Of a stretch of 64,000 bases of DNA, positions 54,884 through 63,584 are shown piece after piece; the stretch's first letter is position 1, and each line of letters starts with the position of its first letter. Location of the stretch: positions 1,860,001-1,924,000 of the forward strand of contig CP088295.1 of assembly GCA_024666565.1 (NCBI GenBank), read 5' to 3'. The translations under genes were made by a program, and so were the position numbers. This stretch comes from Svornostia abyssi (GTDB lineage Bacteria; Actinomycetota; Thermoleophilia; Solirubrobacterales; Solirubrobacteraceae). The notes below the pieces were generated by a model. It did no database searches. It worked only from the letters and a program-made list of their open reading frames with translations, and had not been told where the DNA came from.

Positions 54884-57043
54884 ATGACCGCGCGCCGGCT
54901 TCTGCTCGCCCTGCTGACGATCGTCGTCGCCGCCGTCCCGGGGTCGGCCCCGGCCCACGGCGCCTACGGGTTCATCCAGGAGTGGGGCTCCCCGGGCACC
55001 GGCGCGGGCCAGTTCACGGACCTGCGCGATGTCGCGACCGACGCGAACGGCAACGTCTTCACGGCGGAGGCCGGGCGCCTGCAGAAGTTCGGCCCGTCAC
55101 GGACGTTCCTGCTCGAGCGCTCGGGCGAGCCGGGCGGGAACTTCACGTCGCTCGCCGTCCACGGCGCCGGCGCGACGGGCGTCGTCTACACCGTCGACCG
55201 CACGCGCGGGGTGCTGCGCTACCGCGCGTCGGACCTGGCGCCCCTCGGAGCGCTGCCGCTCGGCTCGGTGCCAGCGGACTGGGCCGCGCCGCGCGCGGTG
55301 ACGGTCGACCATCTCGGCGACGTCATCGTCGCGTTCCCGAATGACACCGCGGTGCCCGGGAAGATCAGCGGCGTGGGGATGTGGAACGCGAGCGGCGGGT
55401 TCATCCGCACGATCGGGTCGTACGCGACGGCCGACGTCGTCGGCACGCCGGACCACGAGAAGTACACGACCCCGCTCGATGTCGACGACGACCAGCAGCC
55501 GGGCGGCAAGGTGTGGGTCGTCGACGCCGGCAAGGAGGCGGTCTTCTCCTTCTCGCGGACGACGGGGATCTACGAGGGCCGCAGCGAGTCGAGCTCGCCC
55601 GCGTGGCAGCCGCGCGCGGTCGCGGTCATGCCGCTCGACCCGCTGCTCAACCAGTTGTTCGTGCCCCGGACCGTCTTCGTCGCCGATCACACGACGCCGC
55701 CGTCGACGGTTTCCGGGCGGCTGTTCGTGTGGCGGGACAGCGGGCCGTTCCACGCGCGCTTCGGAGAGCGCGGCACCGGTCCCGGCCAGTTCGGCCTGAT
55801 CTCCGGGCTGGAGATCGACGCCGTCCAGCGGATGTTCGCCGCCGACGGGACGAACGCGAAGGTGCTCGAGTACGGCAACGGCGGCACACCCGGGCCGGGC
55901 GACCCGCAGGACCCGCCGCCGACGCCGCCGGTCTCGGGGGTGTCGTCTGCGCCGCCGCCGCCCTCGTCCGACCCGCTGGCGAGCAGCCCGACGCCGCTGG
56001 TGTGCATCGGCCTGTGGTCGGCGTCGACCTGCGGCTGGCTGCCCAAGCCCCAGCCGCTGCAGGTCTGCGTCAGCTACTGGGAGAACTGCAACGGCTTCAT
56101 GGGGATGAAGCCCGCCAAACCCGGCACGATCGACCTCTCCGGTTTCCCGAGCACGATCACCGTCGACGTCGAGTGCGGCTCGGGCCCGAAGAAGGGCAAG
56201 AAGCGGGCGACGGCGGTCGCCGCGCAGACCCCGAGCTACCTCAAGCCCGAGACCGAATGCCTGCTGGAGCAGTACGTGAACGGCGACGTCCCGGACGAGG
56301 CCCTGCAGCGCAAGAAGATCGAGCTGCTGTGGAACATCGACGCGCGCGCGTTCAAGGCAGAGGTCGCCGCGGCCTACGCGGTGACGGTCTCCGGCCTTCG
56401 GGCTGCCGCCGATCCGCTCATGGGCGACGACGTGAACGCGTGGGGGGTCAAGCTCTTCTTCTTCCTCTCGGATTACATCGATGCGCAGTACGACGAGCTC
56501 GCCAAGATCGGGCGGCCGTTCACCGTCCCGCAGGCGATGGTCAGCCCGCAGCGCGCGTGCCCGTCCGGGCTCACCCCGCAGGATGCGCAGTCGTGCGCGG
56601 AGCTCGTCACCGCGCTCGGGGCCACGATCAAGGGCAGCCTGACGCTGCTGAACCGCCGCAAGCTCGACCTCTTCCTCGACATGCCGTTCGAGCAGTACTA
56701 CGCCAAGCTCGAGAAGGAGATGAAGAAGAAGCTCGACGAGCTCGAGGGGCTCAAGGAACCCGGCGGCAAGACGCGCTCGGCCGCCGCGAGCCGGCTGGCA
56801 TCCCGCAAGCAGTTCGTCCTCGCACGGGCGCAGGCGCGCCTGACGGTGGGCAAGCGGGGCAAGGTCAGGCTCACGTTCTCGAAGGAGACCCGGGCACACC
56901 TGCGGGCGCTGCGCCGGGCGGGGGTCCGGCGGTTCGACGCGCGGGTCCTCGTGCGCTCCGGCAGCACGCCCGCGAACCAGGTCACCCGCACGCAGAAGGT
57001 CACGATCAGCCTGGTGAAGGTCAAGAAGTCGCGCGGCCGGTAG
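54884..57043 (+). CDS. Secreted NHL-type beta-propeller protein
   Basis: 719 residues from ATG 54884 (GGGAGG about 12 bases upstream). Signal peptide RLLLALLTIVVAAVPGSAPA, then NHL-like blades (GQFTDLRDVATDANGNVFTA, GQFGLISGLEIDAVQRMFAA). A Pro/Ser linker leads to a Cys-containing region (PLVCIGLWSASTCGWLPKPQ) and a helical region with DDVNAWGVKLFFFLSDYIDA. A long charged helix (YYAKLEKEMKKKLDELEGLK) precedes a basic C-terminal tail ending VKKSRGR. Not assigned to a function; extracellular scaffold or adhesin is a guess. The 165-base gap to the protease gene shows no strong motif. Confidence 0.75.
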   Translation: MTARRLLLALLTIVVAAVPGSAPAHGAYGFIQEWGSPGTGAGQFTDLRDVATDANGNVFTAEAGRLQKFGPSRTFLLERSGEPGGNFTSLAVHGAGATGVVYTVDRTRGVLRYRASDLAPLGALPLGSVPADWAAPRAVTVDHLGDVIVAFPNDTAVPGKISGVGMWNASGGFIRTIGSYATADVVGTPDHEKYTTPLDVDDDQQPGGKVWVVDAGKEAVFSFSRTTGIYEGRSESSSPAWQPRAVAVMPLDPLLNQLFVPRTVFVADHTTPPSTVSGRLFVWRDSGPFHARFGERGTGPGQFGLISGLEIDAVQRMFAADGTNAKVLEYGNGGTPGPGDPQDPPPTPPVSGVSSAPPPPSSDPLASSPTPLVCIGLWSASTCGWLPKPQPLQVCVSYWENCNGFMGMKPAKPGTIDLSGFPSTITVDVECGSGPKKGKKRATAVAAQTPSYLKPETECLLEQYVNGDVPDEALQRKKIELLWNIDARAFKAEVAAAYAVTVSGLRAAADPLMGDDVNAWGVKLFFFLSDYIDAQYDELAKIGRPFTVPQAMVSPQRACPSGLTPQDAQSCAELVTALGATIKGSLTLLNRRKLDLFLDMPFEQYYAKLEKEMKKKLDELEGLKEPGGKTRSAAASRLASRKQFVLARAQARLTVGKRGKVRLTFSKETRAHLRALRRAGVRRFDARVLVRSGSTPANQVTRTQKVTISLVKVKKSRGR

Positions 57044-57136
57044 GGCCCGCCCCACGGGCGAATTGGCCCGCCTGCCCCACCGCAGACGAGGGTTAACCCC
57101 ACGGCGCGCACCGTCTTTCGGTGCGACCTTCTGGGC

Positions 57137-59077
57137 ATGATGACCCGCGCACTCCGCACTGCTCTTCTGCTCGTCTGCTTCGTGCTCCCTGCTTCACCGG
57201 CCGCAGCGGCGACCTTCACGGTCACGACGACCGCCGACACCACCGACGTGAACCCCGGCAACGGCGTGTGCGCCGCGAGCAACGGCCTGTGCACGCTCCG
57301 CGCGGCACTGGGCGAGGCGAACACCCTGGCGGGCTCGGACACGATCGTGCTCCCCGCCGGCACGTACCAGCTGGACGACGGGCTCGGGCAGCTCTCGGTG
57401 AGCTCGACGGTGGTGGTCGAGGGCGCCGGTGCGCGGTCGACGCTCATCGTTGCGGGGGCCAACAGCCGCGTGATGAACGTCACGGCGAACCTGACGCTGC
57501 GCGGCGTCACCGTCACCGGCGGGAGCCCGAAGGGCAGCGGCGCGACCCGCGGCGGCGGCATCAACATCGTCGGCGGCGACGTGACCCTCGAGCGCGTGAC
57601 CGTGCGCAACAACACGGTCGCGTCGGAGACGAACGCGAACGGCGGCGGCGTCGCGGCCGACGGCGGCAGCCTGATCATCTTGGACTCGACGATCAGCAAC
57701 AACCTCGCGGTCGGACGGGTCGGCAACTCGGGTGGCGGGTCCGGCTCGGGCGGCGGCATCGCTGCCGCGGCGCCGACGACGATCCGCCGCTCGACGATCA
57801 CGTCGAACACCACGCAGAACTACGGCGCTGGGATGTTCTCCTCGGGCGGCGGGATTCACGTGGGCGACAACATGGTGCTCGACCACGTGACGCTCGTCAG
57901 CAACGTCGCGTCGTCGTTCGCCGATTCGAGCGGCTTCCGGCAGGGCGGCAACATCTACATCCCGAGCTACGCCAGCGTCTCGATGCGCAGCTCGATCATG
58001 GCCGGCGGGTCAGCGGCGAGCGGGGGCAACAACTGCTACTCGATCGGCACCTTCACGGAGCCGGCACGCAACCTGTCTGACAACTTCGACTGCATGGGCG
58101 CGGGCAGCCTCCGCAATGTCGCTCCGAAGCTCGGTGCGCTCCAGAACAACGGCGGCGGGACCGACACGCGTCTCCCGGCGCTCGATTCCCCCGCGGTCAA
58201 CGCCGCCACCGGATGCGGCACGCGCCCGGCCGACCAGCGCGGCAACGACCTGCCCGCGGGCCCGGCGTGTGACCTCGGCGCGGTCGAGATCGGCGCGGAC
58301 CGCAGCGTCACGCTGCAGGCCTCGAAGAGCGCGGCGGCGGCGGGCGACGACGTGACCCTCATCGCGACGATCTCCAACGCCAACGACGGCGCCGACGACG
58401 CGACCGGTGAGACGCTCACGCTCGAACTGCCCGCCGGCGTGACGGCCACGACGGCCACCTCGACGGTCGGCTCCTGCACCACCGGCGCCGCGGTGACGTG
58501 CTCCTTCGGCACGCTGGCCCGCGGCCAGGCCGCGACCGTCATCGCGACGGTCCGCGCCAGCGGCGAGAGCTTCGGCGTCACCGCGCGGCGCGGCGGCTCG
58601 CTGCCCGACCAGAGCGCGGCGAACGATGCGGCGGGCGTCACGGTCGCCGGCCTCGGCACGCCGGCCGCTCCGGGTGGCGGGACGACGCCGCAGCCCGGTG
58701 GCGGCGCCGGGACCGCAGGCGACAACGGCGCGCCGCTCATCAGCGGCCTGAAGCTGGCGCCGAAGGCCACCCTCCGCCGCGGCGCGACCCTGCGCTTCCG
58801 TCTCTCGGAGGCCGCGACGGTCCGCATCACGACCGAGCGCGTGCTGAAGGGCCGCAGGTCCGGCGCGCGGTGCGCGGCGAAGGGCCGCGGCAAGGCGTGC
58901 ACGCGCGTCGTCAAGGCGGCGACGCGGACGGTCCGCCTGAAGGCCGGCGCCGTGTCCGTGAAGCTGCCCGCCAAGGCGCTGAAGGCCGGCAAGCTGCGGT
59001 TCACCCTCGTCGCGACCGACGGCGCCGGCAACGCGTCGAAGGCAGCGCGCGTGACCGGGTCGGTCAAGCGCCGCTGA
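57137..59077 (+). CDS. Secreted CSLREA-domain beta-helix protein
   Basis: 646 residues. Signal peptide ALLLVCFVLPASPAAAA, followed by the CSLREA motif region CAASNGLCTLRAALGEANTL, and right-handed beta-helix turns (LTLRGVTVTGGSPKGSGATR, LDSTISNNLAVGRVGNSGGG). Then a choice-of-anchor-like LDSPAVNAATGCGTRPADQR, a DUF11-like domain, and the shared basic module (LRRGATLRFRLSEAATVRIT to VTGSVKRR). A palindrome GGGTTAACCC lies at 57090, upstream of the start. Surface structural or adhesion role is likely. Confidence 0.85.
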   Translation: MMTRALRTALLLVCFVLPASPAAAATFTVTTTADTTDVNPGNGVCAASNGLCTLRAALGEANTLAGSDTIVLPAGTYQLDDGLGQLSVSSTVVVEGAGARSTLIVAGANSRVMNVTANLTLRGVTVTGGSPKGSGATRGGGINIVGGDVTLERVTVRNNTVASETNANGGGVAADGGSLIILDSTISNNLAVGRVGNSGGGSGSGGGIAAAAPTTIRRSTITSNTTQNYGAGMFSSGGGIHVGDNMVLDHVTLVSNVASSFADSSGFRQGGNIYIPSYASVSMRSSIMAGGSAASGGNNCYSIGTFTEPARNLSDNFDCMGAGSLRNVAPKLGALQNNGGGTDTRLPALDSPAVNAATGCGTRPADQRGNDLPAGPACDLGAVEIGADRSVTLQASKSAAAAGDDVTLIATISNANDGADDATGETLTLELPAGVTATTATSTVGSCTTGAAVTCSFGTLARGQAATVIATVRASGESFGVTARRGGSLPDQSAANDAAGVTVAGLGTPAAPGGGTTPQPGGGAGTAGDNGAPLISGLKLAPKATLRRGATLRFRLSEAATVRITTERVLKGRRSGARCAAKGRGKACTRVVKAATRTVRLKAGAVSVKLPAKALKAGKLRFTLVATDGAGNASKAARVTGSVKRR

Positions 59078-59108
59078 TTGCGTCCGCCGCGCGACGTACG
59101 TTCTCTGC

Positions 59109-59835
59109 ATGACGTTGCGCGGCAAGCCTCCCGGGCAGTACGGCGTCGACGCGCCGTACGTGCCGATCCTCTCGGCGCTGGCCGCCGTTGTGTGCGGGGT
59201 CCTGGCGGTGGTCCTGGGCCCGGGCTGGCTCTTCCCGGCGGTGATCTTCGGCGCGCAGGTGGTGATCTACCTGCACACGACGCTGCGCGGGAAGTTCGCG
59301 GCCTGGGACGGGGTGCTGGACGAACTCGCCGAGCCGGGCACCGTGCTCGACGTGGGCTGTGGCCGCGGGATGGTCGCCATCAAGGCGGCGAGTCGCTTCG
59401 ATGCGGCGAAGGTGACCGGGGTCGACCTGTGGCGCTCGCGCGACCAGTCGGGCAACGACCCCGCGGTGTCGGCGAAGAACGCCGCCGACGCGGGGGTGGG
59501 CGACCGCGTCGAGTTCGTCACCGGCGACATGACCGAGCTGCCGCTGCCCGACGATGCGTTTGACCTGGTCACGGCCAACGTGTCGATCCAGAACGTCAAG
59601 GACCGCGAGCTGCGCCGGCAGACGATCGAGGAGATCCTGCGGGTCGGTCGGCCGGGCGCGGAGATCGCGATCGTCGACATGCAGTACACGAAGCAGTACG
59701 AGGACGACCTGCGCGCGCTGGGTGCCGAGGGCGTCTCGCGCCGGACGCTCGGCCCGAGCGGCTGGTTCGGTGGTCCGTGGGCGGCCAGCCCGGCTCGTGC
59801 GGGCCCGCGTCCCGCAGGCTCAGGCGTCGCCGTAG
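59109..59835 (+). CDS. Membrane-anchored SAM methyltransferase (apparent frameshift)
   Basis: About 241 residues. Two N-terminal hydrophobic helices (VPILSALAAVVCGVLAVVLG, LFPAVIFGAQVVIYLHTTLR) precede a class I core: motif I VLDVGCGRGMVAIKAASR, GVDLWRSRDQSGN, VTGDMTELPLPDDAFDLVTA. The frame breaks at GCCCGGC 59788-59794. Dropping one base gives GPWAASRLVRARVPQAQASP and stop, as in membrane methyltransferases of this sort, whereas the uncorrected frame runs on to 59951 in nonsense. Substrate unknown, perhaps a lipid or quinone. It overlaps the 3' end of the TetR gene by 16 bases. Confidence 0.8.
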
Positions 59836-60440
59836 ATCGCCAGCCACACCGCTCGGCCGACGGCGGCGGCGACGCGCTCATCGTCGGCGGGGTCGCCGTG
59901 GCGGACATGGACCGTGGCGGTCTGCTCGACCATGCACACGAGGGCCAGTGACAGGGCGCGCAGATCGACGTCCGGGGCGATCTCGCCGGACTCCTGCATC
60001 GGCGTCAGTGCCGTGGCGGCACGGTCGACGAAGTCGGTGATGTGCCCGTACCAGTGCTCGGCGAGCTCGGGGTCGTACGTCGTGACTTCGATCACGGCCA
60101 GGGCGATGTCGCGGTGCTCGCGGAACTTCGCCAGCGTCTCCAGGCCGGCCCGCATCGCGCCGTCCGGCCCGGTGCGGTGGTCGAAGACGAACCATGCGGC
60201 GGCGGCCTCGTAGACCTCGTCGAGGGCGAGCTCGCTCATGCGCATGAGCAGCTCGGTCTTGTCCCGGAACTGCATGTAGAGCGTGCTCCGGGGGATGCCG
60301 AGCTCCTTGGCGATGCTCTGGAACGAGATCTCGGAGAACGAGCGCCCCTCGGCGAGGTGCCGTCGGACCACCTCGAGCGCGGCAGTCTCGATTTCGGCGC
60401 GTCGGGCGCGAACCGCGGCGCGTGAGCGGACGGGTGGCAT
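59820..60440 (-). CDS. TetR-family transcriptional repressor
   Basis: 206 residues from ATG 60440. The N-terminal helix-turn-helix is SFQSIAKELGIPRSTLYMQF followed by RDKTELLMRMSE. The C-terminal ligand domain is all helical (DIALAVIEVTTYDPELAEHW, LRALSLALVCMVEQTATVHV). Divergent from the AttH-like gene, with a perfect inverted repeat in between. It most likely represses that pair and perhaps itself, released by an unknown ligand. Confidence 0.92.
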   Translation of the reverse strand: MPPVRSRAAVRARRAEIETAALEVVRRHLAEGRSFSEISFQSIAKELGIPRSTLYMQFRDKTELLMRMSELALDEVYEAAAAWFVFDHRTGPDGAMRAGLETLAKFREHRDIALAVIEVTTYDPELAEHWYGHITDFVDRAATALTPMQESGEIAPDVDLRALSLALVCMVEQTATVHVRHGDPADDERVAAAVGRAVWLAIYGDA

Positions 60441-60527
60441 CCGTCCCGATCCTATCGGCGCCCTGCCGGGATCCACCGGTCTGCGAACGAAGCGAGGTTG
60501 CATTCTCGACATGGTGACGTCAGTATG

Positions 60528-60553
60528 CCGACACTCTGCCGACAGGGTGTCGG
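60528..60553. promoter_or_regulatory. TetR operator candidate
   Basis: CCGACAC-12 bases-GTGTCGG, a perfect 7-bp inverted repeat in the 148-base gap between the divergent TetR gene and the AttH-like gene. The size and place fit a TetR operator overlapping both promoters. A third half-site-like CCGACA lies inside the spacer. Confidence 0.65.
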
Positions 60554-60588
60554 TAAGTCGTGAGAACGATCTCTGGGAGGAGACAGTG

Positions 60589-61671
60589 GTGCGACGAGTC
60601 GGTATCGCCTGGGCGATCGCCCTGGCCTGGTCTGTTGCGGTCGTGGGGGTGGCGCAGGCGGCGATCCCCAACGCCACGCCGCCGCGGACGTCGGACCTGA
60701 CGCCGCAGAAGGGCACCCCCGCGGTGCCGTCGGACAACAAGATGTATGGCGGCTGGACCGAGTGGTGGTACTGGCACGTCGTCGACCCCAAGACGAAGCT
60801 CCAGTACGTCGGCGGGCTGCTGAACAAGCCGTTCGCCGCGCACTTCGGCGTCCTGCAGTTCGGCCGCCACAAGCAGGCCCTGGCGATCGATCAGCGGGCG
60901 CCGATCCCGATGAGCACGTCCCGCGCGATCAAGCCGCGCAACGACGGCCTGCCGGGCGTGCGCACGAACGGCGCGTCGCTGGACTACGACACCGAGGCCG
61001 GCAAGTGGCACCTGCGCGTGACCACCGGCTTCAAGGCCGACATCTGGTTCGACGGGCAGTGGCTGCCCGGCATCACAGGCACGATCCCGATCGATCACCG
61101 CCGGTGGATGGGGTGGACGTCCGCGGTCGTCACGAGCACGGCGCGCGGCTGGATCCAGCCCCCGGGCGGCAAGAAGATCGACGTCACCGGGTGGCGCGGC
61201 TACACGGACCACAACTGGGGCAACTTCAACATGTTCGACAACACCACCGACGGGTGGGAGTGGGGCGTGTCCCATGAGCCCGACGGCGGAGCGACCGTCG
61301 TCGGCGGTCTCGTCAAGCGTGGCGGCGTGTGGGTCGGCACCGCGGGTGAGATGCGCCCCGGGCAGCCGCCGAAGGGCTGCGCCTCGACGAGCATGGAGCA
61401 GGGCGACTTCTACTCCGGTCGCAGCTACTTCAACGGGCAGACCTTCGCCATGCCGGGCTACGTGCACGTCAAGTGCGCGCCGGGCGACGAGTTCGACGTG
61501 GACATCACGTTCAAGCTCCTCACGCCCGCCGTGGTGGACATCGGGCAGATCGCCGCGACGGCCGAGGCGCAGTACTACACGGTGCCCGGCTCGATCGGCA
61601 TGTACGAGCACGTCCGCACGTTCGTCGGGCGGCGTGACGCGCTGAAGCTGCAGCGGCAGGGGGCACGATGA
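60589..61671 (+). CDS. Exported AttH/CrtC-like (lipocalin-fold) protein
   Basis: 360 residues. GTG at 60589 has GGAGGAG six bases upstream; GTG 60586 is too close. Signal peptide VGIAWAIALAWSVAVVGVAQ then the AttH/carotenoid 1,2-hydratase pattern MYGGWTEWWYWHVVDPKTKL, GKWHLRVTTGFKADIWFDGQ, GWRGYTDHNWGNFNMF and WEWGVSHEPDGG. The tandem Trp-rich WWYWH and the DHNWG block are the family hallmarks. CrtC-type proteins add water to carotenoids; AttH-type roles vary. It overlaps the FAD oxidoreductase (ATGA), so the two should work together outside the membrane. Confidence 0.8.
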   Translation: MRRVGIAWAIALAWSVAVVGVAQAAIPNATPPRTSDLTPQKGTPAVPSDNKMYGGWTEWWYWHVVDPKTKLQYVGGLLNKPFAAHFGVLQFGRHKQALAIDQRAPIPMSTSRAIKPRNDGLPGVRTNGASLDYDTEAGKWHLRVTTGFKADIWFDGQWLPGITGTIPIDHRRWMGWTSAVVTSTARGWIQPPGGKKIDVTGWRGYTDHNWGNFNMFDNTTDGWEWGVSHEPDGGATVVGGLVKRGGVWVGTAGEMRPGQPPKGCASTSMEQGDFYSGRSYFNGQTFAMPGYVHVKCAPGDEFDVDITFKLLTPAVVDIGQIAATAEAQYYTVPGSIGMYEHVRTFVGRRDALKLQRQGAR

Positions 61672-63539
61672 CCCAGGCGAACACGATCAGCCGGCGGAAG
61701 TTCGTCGCCGGGGCGGCCGCGATGGGTGCGGCCGCCACCTTCCCGCTCGGCCGCTCGGCCGCGGCGCGTGCGTCGATGAACGGCAAGCGCATCGCCATCT
61801 TCGGGGCCGGCATGTCCGGCCTCGTGGCGGCGCAGGAGCTCGTCGAGCGCGGGTTCGAGGTCGACGTCTACGAGGCGGCGAACGCGTTCGGCGGCAAGGC
61901 GCGCAGCTACGGGGTCCCGGGCACCGGGTTCGGCGGGCGCAAGGATCTGCCGGCCGAGCACGGGTTCCGGTTCTTCCCGGGCTTCTACCAGCACGTCACG
62001 GACTCGATGCGGCGCATCCCGGCGCCGGGCCGGAAGAACGGCGTGCTCAGCGCCCTGCGCAGCCTCGACGACCTCGCCGGGGATGAAGACGGGTGGGGCA
62101 TCACGTATTCGGGTGGGCAGAACGAGTCGGTGAAGAGCCTCATCCGGCTGCGCGACTTCCAGCGCCTGCCGAACCCCAACCAGCTGGCCAACCCCGCCGA
62201 TGTCGTCAAGGCGGTGCAGACGATCTTCGGAGGCCTCGCGCAGCCGACGACGTGGAACCGGACGATCGAGCTCGCGTGGTTCGCCGCGCGGGTCGCCGCG
62301 TTCGTGACGGCGTGCGACGAGCGCCGCAAGGGGCCGTGGGACGACCTCTCGTGGTGGAAGTTCATGCGTGCCGACGGCCGCTCGACGTGGTTCAAGGACA
62401 ACCTCGTCAAGGGGACCACGATGGGCCTCGTGGCGGTCAAGCCCGAGGTCTGCTCCGTCTCGTCCGGCGGCAACATCATGGATGCGTTCCTGTGGAACCT
62501 CATGGGCTACGACGCGGGCCCGCTCACGGCGTACGCGCTGCGGTTCCTCGACGGGCCGACCACCGAGGTGTGGATCGACCCGTGGGTCGCGTACCTGCAG
62601 TCACGCGGCGTGCGGTTCCACACCGGCCAGGCGCTGACGGGCGTGAACCTCAGCGGCGGCCGCGTGCAGAGCGCGAACGTCGTCGACGGTTCGGGCACAC
62701 GGCGGCAGGTCGACGCGGACTGGTACATCGCCGCGGTGCCGGTGGACAAGCTCCGCCCGATGCTCACCACCCCGGAGGTGCTGGCGCACGACCCGTCGCT
62801 GGAGCTCATGAACGAGCTGCACGTCGACTGGATGAACGGCATGCAGATCTACCTGAAGAAGCCGGCGCGGGCCGCCGCGTCGCTCGTCGGCATCTTCGAT
62901 CACCAGTGGACGATCAGCGCGGTGCTCCAGGAGCAACTGTGGCGCCGCAACGTCTCCAAGGAGTTCGGCGACGGCTCGGTGAAGGGCATCGTCTCGATCG
63001 ACATCTCGACGTGGGACCGCCCTGGCATGCTCACGACGAAGAAGGCCGCGCGGGACTGCACCAAGGAGGAGATCTTCCGCGAGGTGTGGGCGGTGCTCAA
63101 GCAGCGGGTCAAGCACGACCCGGCGTTCCGCGACGACAACGTCCATTCGTGGGCGCTCGACCCGGCGCTGAAGTTCGGCTCGTCCGGCGTGGTCTCCAAC
63201 GAGGAGACGCTGACCGTGCAGACGGTCGGCACGTGGAAGAAGCGCCCGAAGGGCCCGACGGCGATCCCGAACCTGTTCCTCTCAGGCGACTGGATCCGGG
63301 TGACGGCGAACGTCTGCAGCATGGAGGCCGCCAACCAGGGCGGCCGTCAGACCGCGATGGCCGTGCTGGAGGCCGCGGGCGGCGATCCGTCGGACGTGTT
63401 CATCAAGAACGCGATCGCGACGCCGCCGGCCATCGAGAAGCTCAAGCAGGAGGACAAGAAGCGGTTCGACAAGGGTCTGCCGAACGTCCTCGACGCCGCG
63501 GTCCGCGGGCCGAGCATCAAGCTGCCGAAGCTGTTCTAA
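61668..63539 (+). CDS. Tat-exported FAD-dependent oxidoreductase (phytoene desaturase/amine oxidase-like)
   Basis: 623 residues. Tat-type start NTISRRKFVAGAAAMGAAAT then Rossmann FAD site RIAIFGAGMSGLVAAQELVE and VDVYEAANAFGGKARSYG. A segment DLPAEHGFRFFPGFYQHVTD follows, as in phytoene desaturase and hydroxysqualene dehydroxylase relatives. C-terminal FAD segment LFLSGDWIRVTANVCSMEAA. The reaction is probably desaturation or oxidation of a hydrophobic substrate. Twin Arg implies export of the folded, FAD-loaded protein. Its partner is the AttH/CrtC-like protein upstream. Confidence 0.85.
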   Translation: MTQANTISRRKFVAGAAAMGAAATFPLGRSAAARASMNGKRIAIFGAGMSGLVAAQELVERGFEVDVYEAANAFGGKARSYGVPGTGFGGRKDLPAEHGFRFFPGFYQHVTDSMRRIPAPGRKNGVLSALRSLDDLAGDEDGWGITYSGGQNESVKSLIRLRDFQRLPNPNQLANPADVVKAVQTIFGGLAQPTTWNRTIELAWFAARVAAFVTACDERRKGPWDDLSWWKFMRADGRSTWFKDNLVKGTTMGLVAVKPEVCSVSSGGNIMDAFLWNLMGYDAGPLTAYALRFLDGPTTEVWIDPWVAYLQSRGVRFHTGQALTGVNLSGGRVQSANVVDGSGTRRQVDADWYIAAVPVDKLRPMLTTPEVLAHDPSLELMNELHVDWMNGMQIYLKKPARAAASLVGIFDHQWTISAVLQEQLWRRNVSKEFGDGSVKGIVSIDISTWDRPGMLTTKKAARDCTKEEIFREVWAVLKQRVKHDPAFRDDNVHSWALDPALKFGSSGVVSNEETLTVQTVGTWKKRPKGPTAIPNLFLSGDWIRVTANVCSMEAANQGGRQTAMAVLEAAGGDPSDVFIKNAIATPPAIEKLKQEDKKRFDKGLPNVLDAAVRGPSIKLPKLF

Positions 63540-63558
63540 GGGCAGGAGGCAGGATGGC

Positions 63559-63583
63559 GGGGGCGTTTGGACAGGGCGCCCCC
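63559..63583. terminator. Bidirectional GC-rich terminator
   Basis: GGGGGCG, an 11-base loop and CGCCCCC form a perfect 7-bp stem between the oxidoreductase stop and the stop of the converging partial gene. Confidence 0.55.
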
Positions 63584-63584
63584 G

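Noticed and set aside
57045..57059. Terminator GCCCG-loop-CGGGC after the NHL gene
   Set aside because: Only a 5-bp stem with no U tract; too weak to list as a feature.
15815..59794. Programmed ribosomal frameshifting at GCCCGGC
   Set aside because: It would have to operate in many unrelated genes on both strands with no slippery-site logic shared on the coding strand.
59836..59951. C-terminal extension of the methyltransferase at 59109
   Set aside because: It reads antisense through the TetR gene as low-complexity sequence. The corrected frame stops at 59835 with a family-like end.
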